A stretch of 64,000 nucleotides of DNA from an uncultured Lachnospiraceae bacterium. GTDB taxonomy: Bacteria > Bacillota > Clostridia > Lachnospirales > Lachnospiraceae. A model generated the notes under the pieces. It did no database searches and was not told the DNA's origin. It saw only the letters and a program-made list of their open reading frames with translations. Both the position numbers and the translations under genes were made by a program. Of the stretch, positions 53,487 through 61,571 are shown in pieces; the first letter of the stretch is position 1, and each line of letters starts with the position of its first letter. The stretch is from positions 1 to 64,000 of the forward strand of contig CAJTPM010000014.1 of the NCBI GenBank assembly GCA_910578085.1. Direction: 5' to 3'.

Positions 53487-53988
53487 AGATACGAAGCGGG
53501 AGGGATTAACGGAGACGCCGGATCGGATCGCCCGCATGTATGGGGAGATCTGCGGCGGCATGGAAATGGATGTCTCGAAAATATTATCAAAGACCTTTGC
53601 TGCGGAGAATGCGGAGATGGTTCTGGAAAAGGATATTGTCTTTTATTCCATGTGCGAGCATCATATGCTGCCCTTTTTCGGAAAGGTGCATATCGCCTAT
53701 ATTCCGGATGGTAAAGTGGTGGGCTTAAGCAAGCTGGCGAGATGCGTGGAGGTTTACGCAAAAAGACTGCAGCTGCAGGAGCGCATGACGGAGCAGATCG
53801 CGGAGGCGGTGATGAAATATCTTGCACCCAGGGGGGTTATGGTGCTCACCGAGGCGGAGCATATGTGTATGACCATGCGGGGCGTGAAAAAACCGGGCAG
53901 TAAAACTGTCACCTACGCCGTAAAAGGGGTGTTTGCGGAAGAGAAGGCGCTGCAGGAGAATTTTTTCCGCATGCTGCGGCTGGACTGA
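53428..53988 (+). CDS. folE: GTP cyclohydrolase I
   Basis: The 186-residue enzyme turns GTP into dihydroneopterin triphosphate, the first folate step. Zinc ligands are in 'YSMCEHHMLPFFGKVH' and HMCMTMRG; 'GLSKLARCVEVYAKRLQLQE' is the core signature. ATG 53428 has AGGAG eight bases upstream. It therefore overlaps folC by 59 bases in another frame. GTG 53419 is a less likely start. Confidence 0.95.
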   Translation: MVDQEKIRQGVRLLLQGIGEDTKREGLTETPDRIARMYGEICGGMEMDVSKILSKTFAAENAEMVLEKDIVFYSMCEHHMLPFFGKVHIAYIPDGKVVGLSKLARCVEVYAKRLQLQERMTEQIAEAVMKYLAPRGVMVLTEAEHMCMTMRGVKKPGSKTVTYAVKGVFAEEKALQENFFRMLRLD

Positions 53989-53994
53989 GGAACG

Positions 53995-54549
53995 ATGGAA
54001 ACAGGTATGGAACGTGTAAATAAAATAATAACACATGATATGTATAAAAAATATCTGGAAAAGAATCATAGGGCGGAGGAGAACAGGTGCTTCTGCCGTC
54101 ATGATATGGCGCATTTTCTGGATGTGGCAAGGTTAGCGATGATCTTTGCGCTGCAGCAGAATGGCTTTGGGATAACAGCTGCCGGAGAACAGGATGGCTT
54201 TGCGTGGAGATGCCCGGAAAAAAGGAGGCAGGCAGAAGAGATGATCTATGCGGCGGCGCTTCTGCATGATATAGGCCGGTGGAAACAGTATGAGGACAAA
54301 ACGCCCCATGAGAAGGCTTCCGCGGACCTTGCGCCGGAAATTCTTTCAGACTGTGGGTTTACGAAGGAAGAGACGGAACAGATCGTGAATGCCATTTCCA
54401 ATCATCGGAATGCTGCGGTCAGGGACGAACAGAGCTTTAACGGTATTTTATACCGTGCCGACAAGATGAGCAGGAGCTGTTTTTGCTGTGAGGCGGAGGC
54501 GGCCTGCGACTGGAAGGGGGATAAGAAGAATCTGGTGCTGCGGTACTGA
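53995..54549 (+). CDS. HD-domain phosphohydrolase-like protein in the folate operon
   Basis: The 184-residue protein has His in 'FCRHDMAHFLDVARL', the HD pair in 'AALLHDIGRWKQYED', and a distal Asp in YRADKMSRSC, a complete metal site of the HD family. It begins six bases after folE and is certainly co-transcribed. No folate reaction is assigned to it. The step that removes phosphates from dihydroneopterin triphosphate has no gene in this otherwise nearly full set, so this is a candidate (inference). Confidence 0.82.
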   Translation: METGMERVNKIITHDMYKKYLEKNHRAEENRCFCRHDMAHFLDVARLAMIFALQQNGFGITAAGEQDGFAWRCPEKRRQAEEMIYAAALLHDIGRWKQYEDKTPHEKASADLAPEILSDCGFTKEETEQIVNAISNHRNAAVRDEQSFNGILYRADKMSRSCFCCEAEAACDWKGDKKNLVLRY

Positions 54550-54610
54550 TTTTTTCAGGCAGAGGCATCATGAAAAAGTATAACAGTGAAGCAGACAGTG
54601 GAGGGATACA

Positions 54611-55942
54611 ATGAACAGATTCGCGCAGGCTTATGCCGTTCCATGTATATACAATACCATACGGACAAAGGATGCTTCTGCCGGGCTGCTTGCGGTAGAC
54701 GTTCCCGGCTCGAAAAGTATTACCAACCGGGCCCTTTTACTGGCCACCCTGGCGGAGGGGATATCTACCCTGCGGGGAGTGCTTTTTTCCGACGATTCCA
54801 GGCACTTTCTGAAATGTGTGCAGGACCTGGGCTTTGAGACGCAGGTGGACGAGGCCGGCCGCCTGGTCAGGGTGAAGGGGCTCGGAGGCGCGGTTCCTCT
54901 GACGAAAGCAGACTTATATGTGGGCAGCGCCGGCACTGCGGCAAGGTTTCTGACTGCCTGTCTGGGACTTTCGGAGGGGATATACCATATGGACGCTTCC
55001 GAGCAGATGCGCAGGCGTCCGATGGCTCCGTTACTTTGCGCCCTGGAAGAACTGGGCTGTGAGGTCCTTTACGATGCGGAGGAGGGGCATTTTCCGTTTG
55101 TCCTGCGCGGCCACGGTTTCCGCAAAGAGCAGATCTCCATCAATATTGACAGCAGCAGCCAGTTTTTGAGCGCGCTGCTCATCGTGTCCTGTCTGTGTAA
55201 AAGGGACTTTACGACGCACATAGAGGGAACCCATGGTATGGCGTATATTGATATGACATTAAAAATGATGGAGCAGTTCGGCGTCTGCACGCAAAAAGCT
55301 TCGGACAGTACGTTTCTTACCCGGGCAGGCCAGCATTACCGGGCGCTTGATTACCGGATAGAACCGGATGTGTCGGCGGCATGTTATTTTTATGCCATGA
55401 GCCCGCTGCTGCATGTTCCGGTGAGAGTAAATCATGTGCATTTCGATTCCCTGCAGGGAGATGTGGCATTTATCAGACTGCTGGAAGAAATGGGCTGTCT
55501 GGCAGCAGACACACCGGAGGGCATTGTGCTTTCCCCGCCGGCGGAGGGCATGTTCCATGGGATCACGGCGGATATGTCCGCCTGCTCCGATCAGGCTATT
55601 ACGCTGGCTGCTATCGCACCCTTTGCGGAAGGTCCGACTACCATCAACGGCATCGGTCATATCCGATTTCAGGAGAGCGACCGCATTGCCGCCATCACCG
55701 CGGAACTATCCCGAATGGGTATCCGGTGCGATGAGCGGCAGGATGGCATCACGATCTATCCGGGCAGGCCTGCGCCTTCCACCGTGGAGACGTATGACGA
55801 TCACCGCATGGCAATGGGATTTTCTCTGACCGGGCTGCGCAGTCCCGGCATTGTCATCGCTGATCCGGGGTGCTGCCGCAAAACTTTTGAGGATTATTTT
55901 GAGGTGCTGGATGATGTGATAAAACGCTTAACACCCGCATGA
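54611..55942 (+). CDS. aroA: 5-enolpyruvylshikimate-3-phosphate synthase
   Basis: The 443-residue enzyme adds enolpyruvyl from PEP to shikimate 3-phosphate. It has PGSKSITNRALLLA near 35 (substrate Lys), 'GSAGTAARFLTACLG' near 105, 'QFLSALLI' and the late YDDHRMAM. The GTAARF motif replaces the common GT(A/T)MR, a variation that may alter glyphosate response. GGAGGG precedes the ATG. Chorismate from this pathway feeds both folate (via pABA) and pheA downstream. Confidence 0.94.
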   Translation: MNRFAQAYAVPCIYNTIRTKDASAGLLAVDVPGSKSITNRALLLATLAEGISTLRGVLFSDDSRHFLKCVQDLGFETQVDEAGRLVRVKGLGGAVPLTKADLYVGSAGTAARFLTACLGLSEGIYHMDASEQMRRRPMAPLLCALEELGCEVLYDAEEGHFPFVLRGHGFRKEQISINIDSSSQFLSALLIVSCLCKRDFTTHIEGTHGMAYIDMTLKMMEQFGVCTQKASDSTFLTRAGQHYRALDYRIEPDVSAACYFYAMSPLLHVPVRVNHVHFDSLQGDVAFIRLLEEMGCLAADTPEGIVLSPPAEGMFHGITADMSACSDQAITLAAIAPFAEGPTTINGIGHIRFQESDRIAAITAELSRMGIRCDERQDGITIYPGRPAPSTVETYDDHRMAMGFSLTGLRSPGIVIADPGCCRKTFEDYFEVLDDVIKRLTPA

Positions 55943-55963
55943 AATGTTTTTGTAAAAATATCA

Positions 55964-56812
55964 ATGGATGAAAAGAAATGGATGGATGTAACTATGAAAA
56001 TAGGCAGCAAAGAGTTTGACTTAAAAAATCACTGTTATATCATGGGGATCCTGAATGTGACGCCGGACTCCTTTTCTGACGGCGGGAAGTTCCAAAAGAT
56101 GGATCAGGCGCTTTATCATGTGGAGGAGATGGTGCAGGAAGGGGCGGATCTCATAGACATCGGCGGGGAATCCAGCAGACCGGGACATACGAAGATCTCT
56201 GCGGAAGAGGAGACAGAGCGGGTTGTCCCTATTATCGAAAAAATAAAATGCCGATTTAATATTCCGCTATCGCTGGATACCTGCAAGGGAGCGGTGGCAA
56301 GGGCGGGGATCGCGGTCGGCGCTGATCTGATCAATGATATCTGGGGATTGAAATATGACGGAGAAATGTCGGATATCATTGCGGAGGCGGGAATTCCCTG
56401 CTGTCTGATGCATAATCGTACGGAGACGGTCTATGGAGAATTCATAACAGATGTTATAAATGATTTACAGGAAAGTCTTTCCCTGGCAGAGGAGGCCGGC
56501 ATCCGAAAAGACAGAATTATTCTGGATCCGGGGATCGGCTTTGGGAAAACACGTGAACAGAATCTGGAACTCATCGCAAAGCTTGAAAAGCTGCATGTTA
56601 CGGGATATCCGCTGTTACTTGGCTGCAGCAGAAAGTCAGTGATCGGACTGACACTGGATCTGCCTGTGGAGGAGAGGCTGGAGGGGACGCTGGCGACGAC
56701 GGTGACAGGGGTGCTAAAAGGCTGCAGTTTTGTCAGAGTACATGATGTGAAGGAGAATGTGCGGGCTGTGAAGATGGCGGAGGCGATCCGGGAATATATG
56801 GATCCTGTCTGA
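55964..56812 (+). CDS. folP: Dihydropteroate synthase
   Basis: The 282-residue TIM-barrel enzyme joins pABA to the pterin diphosphate and is the sulfonamide target. It has 'GILNVTPDSFSDGG' near 28-41 and DIGGESSRPG near 64, then the 'GFGKTREQNLELIAKL' loop and GCSRKS near 222. The start is uncertain: ATG 55964 lacks a ribosome site, and ATG 55994 has only GGATGG before it. Both give complete enzymes. Confidence 0.94.
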   Translation: MDEKKWMDVTMKIGSKEFDLKNHCYIMGILNVTPDSFSDGGKFQKMDQALYHVEEMVQEGADLIDIGGESSRPGHTKISAEEETERVVPIIEKIKCRFNIPLSLDTCKGAVARAGIAVGADLINDIWGLKYDGEMSDIIAEAGIPCCLMHNRTETVYGEFITDVINDLQESLSLAEEAGIRKDRIILDPGIGFGKTREQNLELIAKLEKLHVTGYPLLLGCSRKSVIGLTLDLPVEERLEGTLATTVTGVLKGCSFVRVHDVKENVRAVKMAEAIREYMDPV

Positions 56813-56887
56813 GCTGCAGGGCCGCGAGGAATAATAAATAAACAATTGCCGCAGCGAACACAGGCGGAGAAAAAGGAGGGAACAAAG

Positions 56888-58009
56888 ATGGGATATTTGG
56901 GAGAAGAGATCAGAAAACTGGGATTTGGCCTGATGCGCCTGCCGCAGAAGGGCGAAAATATCGATGTGGAACAGGTAAAGGAAATGGTGGATCTGTTCCT
57001 GGAGGCCGGTTTCACCTATTTTGATACGGCCTGGGCCTATGGCGGAAGCGAGGATGCGGTCAGAGAGGCTTTGGTGGAGCGCTATCCCAGGGAGCGGTAT
57101 CAGCTGGCAACGAAGAATGCCGCGTGGATCGGCTGTGAGACGAAGGAACAGGCCTATGCACAGTTTGAGGAGTCGCTTGCACGGACAAAAGCCGGATATT
57201 TTGATTTTTATCTGTTACATAATCTGGGGGAGGGCAGATCCCGTTATTTTGATGAGTTTGATATGTGGAGATGGATTCAGGAAAAGAAGAAAGCAGGCCA
57301 GGTGAAGCATATCGGTTTCTCTTTCCATTCTACGCCGGAGGAACTGGAAAGTATTCTGACGGATCACCCGGAGATGGAATTTGTGCAGCTCCAGATCAAT
57401 TATGGTGACTGGGAAAATCCGGCGGTGCAGTCGAAGCGTTGCTATGAAGTGGCAAGAAAGCATGGAAAGCCGGTTATTATTATGGAACCGGTGAAAGGCG
57501 GGATGTTATCGACGCCGCCGAAGTCCGTGGAAAAATTATTGAGGGAGGCGGAACCGGAGAGCTCTGCGGCATCCTGGGCAATCCGCTTTGCGGCTGATCT
57601 GGAAGGGGTGATCACGGTTCTTTCCGGCATGAGCAGCATAGAGCAGATGAAAGATAATCTGTCCTGTATGAGATCCTTTACCGGTCTTGATGAGGGACAG
57701 CGGGAAGTGCTTGGGCGGGCGAGAGAGGAACTGAAAAAGATCCCGCTGATTCCCTGTACGTCCTGTAATTACTGTGCGAAAGTGTGCCCAAAGAACATCG
57801 GTATTTCCGGTTCCTTTACAGCGATGAATTATCTGACGCTCTACCATGATAAAGAAAGGGCAAAGCGCCAGGAAAACTGGCTGGTGGAGGGCCATGATCT
57901 GAAACATGCGAATGAATGTATCAGGTGCGGAAGGTGTGAGGAAGCCTGTCCCCAGCATATCGCGATCCGGGAGACGCTTGAGAAAGTCAGCGAAGAACTG
58001 TTACAATAA
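56888..58009 (+). CDS. Aldo/keto reductase with two 4Fe-4S clusters
   Basis: The 373-residue protein has an AKR barrel: 'KLGFGLMRLP' at the start, 'YFDTAWAYGGSEDAVREAL' with the catalytic Asp-Tyr, and 'DFYLLHNLGEG'. A ferredoxin-like tail carries CTSCNYCAKVCP and CIRCGRCEEACP (C-x2-C-x2-C-x3-C twice). Such proteins reduce unknown carbonyls using a ferredoxin or NAD(P)H link. AGGAGG supports ATG 56888. It sits inside the folate operon with no clear tie. Confidence 0.92.
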   Translation: MGYLGEEIRKLGFGLMRLPQKGENIDVEQVKEMVDLFLEAGFTYFDTAWAYGGSEDAVREALVERYPRERYQLATKNAAWIGCETKEQAYAQFEESLARTKAGYFDFYLLHNLGEGRSRYFDEFDMWRWIQEKKKAGQVKHIGFSFHSTPEELESILTDHPEMEFVQLQINYGDWENPAVQSKRCYEVARKHGKPVIIMEPVKGGMLSTPPKSVEKLLREAEPESSAASWAIRFAADLEGVITVLSGMSSIEQMKDNLSCMRSFTGLDEGQREVLGRAREELKKIPLIPCTSCNYCAKVCPKNIGISGSFTAMNYLTLYHDKERAKRQENWLVEGHDLKHANECIRCGRCEEACPQHIAIRETLEKVSEELLQ

Positions 58010-58093
58010 GAGAAGAGAAATCCGGCAGAGAAAGCGACGGATACGGAAACTTTGGATAAAGCAGGAAAAAACATTGCGATCAGGAGAAAACCT

Positions 58094-58912
58094 ATGGATC
58101 AGATCAGAATCAAAAACCTCAGAATATTTGCCTATCACGGCGTTTACGAACAGGAGAAGGAGCAGGGGCAGAATTTTATTGTCAATGCGGTCCTGCATGT
58201 GGATATGGAAAAGGCCGGGAGAAGCGATGATATCGCGGATGCCGTGGACTACGGTGCGGTCTGTCTTTTTATCGACGAATACATGAGAGAAAACCGCTTT
58301 GATCTGCTGGAAGCGGTGGCGGAACATGTGACGAAGGAGTTACTGTTCACCTTTCCTGCGATCCGCCTGGTGGAGATGGAGATAGAAAAGCCCAATGCGC
58401 CGATTCCACTCCGGTTCGACAGTGTCTCCGTGAAAATCACAAGAGGGTGGCATAAGGCGTTTATCGCCCTTGGCTCCAATATGGGAAACAAACTGAAATA
58501 TCTGGAGAGGGCGGTGGCGAATCTGCAGGAAGACGACTGCTTCAGAAACATAAAAGTATCCAATTACATGGAGACCGCGCCCTACGGCGGCGTGGAGCAG
58601 GATGACTTTCTAAACGGGGTATTGGAGGCGGAAACGCTCTACAGTCCTAAGGAACTGCTCAGGCGGCTTCAGAAAGAGGAGAAGCTTGCGGAACGGAAAA
58701 GAGAGGTCCGCTGGGGTCCCCGGACGCTGGATCTGGATATATTGTTCTATGAGGATCTTATTCTGGCGGAGGAAGAGCTGACGATCCCCCATCCCGATCT
58801 GAAAAACAGAAGCTTTGTGCTGGAGCCCCTTGCAGGGTTAGCGCCTTTTTTTGTACATCCGGTATATCGAAAAACGGTGAAGGAACTGCTGGCGGAGCTT
58901 TCGAGGGTATAA
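58094..58912 (+). CDS. folK: Bifunctional dihydroneopterin aldolase / HPPK
   Basis: The 272-residue fusion combines two folate enzymes. FolB (about 1-118) has 'LRIFAYHGVYEQEKEQGQNF' and ESLLEAV-like 'FDLLEAVAEHVTKEL'. FolK (about 122-272) has 'FIALGSNMGNKLKYL', then 'RWGPRTLDLDILFYED' and 'IPHPDLKNRSFVLEPL'. Together they make 6-hydroxymethyl-dihydropterin diphosphate, the substrate of FolP. AGGAG supports ATG 58094. Confidence 0.95.
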   Translation: MDQIRIKNLRIFAYHGVYEQEKEQGQNFIVNAVLHVDMEKAGRSDDIADAVDYGAVCLFIDEYMRENRFDLLEAVAEHVTKELLFTFPAIRLVEMEIEKPNAPIPLRFDSVSVKITRGWHKAFIALGSNMGNKLKYLERAVANLQEDDCFRNIKVSNYMETAPYGGVEQDDFLNGVLEAETLYSPKELLRRLQKEEKLAERKREVRWGPRTLDLDILFYEDLILAEEELTIPHPDLKNRSFVLEPLAGLAPFFVHPVYRKTVKELLAELSRV

Positions 58913-58930
58913 GGGACAGAGCGGGTATAT

Positions 58931-58976
58931 GAAAAACTCCGGGGAATGACATATCAGGGCATCCGCCGGAGTTTTT
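58931..58976. terminator. Bidirectional terminator closing the folate operon
   Basis: GAAAAACTCCGG (58931-58942) and CCGGAGTTTTTC (58965-58976) pair perfectly over 12 bases, with A-run and T-run at the ends, serving both convergent genes. Confidence 0.88.
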
Positions 58977-59001
58977 CAGGCTGATTGGTCTGATGATTCC
59001 A

Positions 59002-60054
59002 TCAATTGTCCTTCTCCTGATACGCAAGCGCCGCCTCTTCGGCTTCCGGGAAATGATCCACCGCCACAGGGCCGAAGGTGCTTGTGCGGTAAATGATATT
59101 GTCATCATCAAAGGGCTGGAAATAGGTATAGGCGGAAGTGGTGTTGATTTTGTGATAAACGCCCTGCGCCACAACTTCTTTTCCGCTGCCGTCCAGATTC
59201 ATGCGCATCAGTGCGGGAGAATCCGTGCCGTTTGTCTGATAGAAGATCACATTTTCGTAAATATTGTAGAAGTCTAACCGTTCCTCTGTCAGGGCAGTCA
59301 GCTCGCCGCTTGACATGTTATAGCGGAACAGATGGTAATCGGCGTCAATATTCATAAAATAGACATAACTTCCGACTACCGTAGGATAACAGGTGTTACC
59401 GTCCCAGACCATACGGGAAGAATCCGTCTGAGTGTCCCAGGCGTACAGATAGTGGTCATTGGCAAGGCCGCTGTAGTAGATGGAGCCGCCCACAACATTG
59501 GCGGTCTCCACAATCTCTTTACTGAGTTCGATCTCTTCCTCGGAACCGCCGGCAGGAATCTTGTGCAGGGTACTGAATTCCGTGTTGTCATAGTGCTGGC
59601 AGTAGAGCTGATCGTCTATCAGCACCATCATGGTAGCCATATGAGGATCAAGACAGGAGCTTTCCTTTCCGTTTAAAGTGGAGCGGTAGATTCCGGTGGT
59701 GGAACGGATATGTCCGAGACCGGAGCCGCCTTTGGTGCTCTCCAGGTAATAAAACAGATGGCTGCCACCGGCATTGATATAGGAAACGTTGGAATTTAAA
59801 AGCCGTTTCATCTCGGTGCCGTCCGGATTCATGACGTAGAGAGCACCGCCGTCATAAGGATTGGAGAAATATACTTTTCCTTCATACTCACAAAAAAGCC
59901 CCTTCCCACGGATATTCCCGGCTGTGTTGCCGATGGTTCCCTCGGGGATGGAGATCTTTACGCCTCTTTTCTCAAAATAGATCGCAAGAATCAAAAGTAT
60001 GATCAATGCGGCGGGTATGATAAAACGCAATGGGTTTTTGGTTGATTTTTTCAT
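59002..60054 (-). CDS. DUF5050 membrane-anchored beta-propeller-like protein
   Basis: The 350-residue protein has a basic start and one hydrophobic segment at about 9-25, then an outside domain of repeated beta units with 'YFSNPYDGGALYVMNPDGTE'-type blades (six or so, each with Tyr and an NxDG turn). This matches DUF5050, found in many Clostridia surface proteins. It may bind glycan or wall; the function is unknown. It is convergent with folK and divergent from pheA. Confidence 0.8.
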   Translation of the reverse strand: MKKSTKNPLRFIIPAALIILLILAIYFEKRGVKISIPEGTIGNTAGNIRGKGLFCEYEGKVYFSNPYDGGALYVMNPDGTEMKRLLNSNVSYINAGGSHLFYYLESTKGGSGLGHIRSTTGIYRSTLNGKESSCLDPHMATMMVLIDDQLYCQHYDNTEFSTLHKIPAGGSEEEIELSKEIVETANVVGGSIYYSGLANDHYLYAWDTQTDSSRMVWDGNTCYPTVVGSYVYFMNIDADYHLFRYNMSSGELTALTEERLDFYNIYENVIFYQTNGTDSPALMRMNLDGSGKEVVAQGVYHKINTTSAYTYFQPFDDDNIIYRTSTFGPVAVDHFPEAEEAALAYQEKDN

Positions 60055-60101
60055 GACTGATTACTCCTGACTGGGTTTGGTTTTAAAGGTAAAACGGGAA
60101 A

Positions 60102-60167
60102 CTTCATAAAAAAGCTTTGCTTTTTCATGAAGCAGCGGTGGCGAATGCGCAAAGCACATTCGCTACC
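60102..60167. repeat. Two adjacent hairpins between DUF5050 and pheA
   Basis: Hairpin 1 spans 60102-60132 (14-base arms, loop TTT, one mismatch). Hairpin 2 spans 60137-60167 (13 pairs including a wobble, one mismatch, loop AAA). They lie between divergent genes, an unusual place for terminators. Confidence 0.65.
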
Positions 60168-60189
60168 TTTATTATAATCTTCACGCCCC

Positions 60190-60218
60190 TTGCTATCAAG
60201 AAATAAATGTAATAAAAT
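60190..60218 (+). promoter_or_regulatory. Sigma-A type promoter of pheA with overlapping inverted repeat
   Basis: TTGCTA (60190-60195), 17 bases, TAAAAT (60213-60218). ATGTAAT (60207-60213) and ATTACAT (60226-60232) form an inverted repeat across the -10 box, fit for a repressor. Confidence 0.6.
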
Positions 60219-60270
60219 AAAAATAATTACATCAGAAAAATTATTATGGCAGAAGAGATGAGGAGACAGT

Positions 60271-61401
60271 ATGGAAGATTTGGGGAAACTCAGAGAGCAG
60301 ATCGACGGGATCGACGCGCAGATCGCAGCGCTCTATGAAAAAAGGATGGAAATTTCCGGCAAGGTGGCCGAGTATAAGATAGAAACCGGAAAAAAGGTAT
60401 TTGACAAGCAGAGAGAAGAGGAAAAATTGTCCCACCTGAGAACTCTCGTAGACGGTGATTTTAACAAAAACGGCATTACGGAACTGTTCGAGTTAATTAT
60501 GTCTATCAGCAGAAAGAGACAGTATCAGCTTCTGACCGAGAAGGGGGCGATCGGCAGACTTCCGTTTATCGGTGTGGAGGAGTTGGAGAAGGGAAAGGCC
60601 AGAGTGGTATTTCAGGGGGCGGAAGGCGCCTACTCTCAGGCGGCGATGATGCAGTATTTCGGGGAACAGATAAACAGTTTTCATGTGGATACGTTTCGGG
60701 ATGCCTGTGTGGCCATAGACGAGGGGAGTGCGGACTATGCGGTGCTGCCTATCGAAAATTCCACGGCCGGTGTAGTCAGCGAAATTTACGATCTGCTGGT
60801 GGAGTTTGAAAACTATATCGTGGGGGAGCAGGTGATCCGGATCGAGCATTGCCTGATGGGGCTGCCCGGTACAAAGCTGTCGGACATCCACACGGTGTAC
60901 TCCCACCCCCAGTCGTTAATGCAGAGCGCAAGATTTCTGTTGGAACATCCTTCCTGGAAGCAAATCAGCATGAAAAACAACGCTTTTGCGGCAAAGAAGG
61001 TAAAAGAGGAGAAAGACAGAAGCCAGGCGGCCATAGCCAGCGAGTATGCGGCGAAGCTTTACGGGCTGGAAGTACTGGAAAAGGGGATCAACCAGTCAGT
61101 TTCCAATTCCACAAGATTTATTATTGTCACAAATCAGAAGATTTTTAAAAAGGATGCAAAAAAGGTCAGCATCTGTTTTGAGTTGCCTCATGAGAGCGGT
61201 TCTCTGTACCATATGCTGTCCCACATTATCTACAACAATCTGAATATGAATAAGATCGAGAGCCGTCCCATTGAAGAGCGGAACTGGGAATACCGGTTTT
61301 TCATAGATTTCGAGGGGAATCTGGGAGATTCGGCGGTGAAGAACGCGCTGCGGGGACTGCGGGATGAGGCCAGGAATCTGCGGATACTGGGAAATTATTG
61401 A
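60271..61401 (+). CDS. pheA: Bifunctional chorismate mutase / prephenate dehydratase
   Basis: The 376-residue protein (P-protein) makes phenylpyruvate from chorismate. The AroQ chorismate mutase covers about 1-90 ('LREQIDGIDAQIAALYEKRM'). The dehydratase covers about 110-290 with 'VVFQGAEGAYSQAAMMQYF' and NSTRF. The ACT domain covers about 298-376 with KIESRPIE, the phenylalanine feedback site. GAGGAGA supports the start. A likely operator lies at the promoter. Confidence 0.96.
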   Translation: MEDLGKLREQIDGIDAQIAALYEKRMEISGKVAEYKIETGKKVFDKQREEEKLSHLRTLVDGDFNKNGITELFELIMSISRKRQYQLLTEKGAIGRLPFIGVEELEKGKARVVFQGAEGAYSQAAMMQYFGEQINSFHVDTFRDACVAIDEGSADYAVLPIENSTAGVVSEIYDLLVEFENYIVGEQVIRIEHCLMGLPGTKLSDIHTVYSHPQSLMQSARFLLEHPSWKQISMKNNAFAAKKVKEEKDRSQAAIASEYAAKLYGLEVLEKGINQSVSNSTRFIIVTNQKIFKKDAKKVSICFELPHESGSLYHMLSHIIYNNLNMNKIESRPIEERNWEYRFFIDFEGNLGDSAVKNALRGLRDEARNLRILGNY

Positions 61402-61571
61402 TGCGGATTCAGAAGAAAGCGAAAATCGACATGCTGTTATCTGAGAGGCAGCATTTGTCTGCCTGCGATGTGCTGTCGGAACATATTTGAGGAAGCTTGA
61501 ACGATGAGTGCATTGCGGGTATGGCTCCTCGTGAGGTGCCGGGATGCGAATAGAATGGAGAAAAAGAAACG

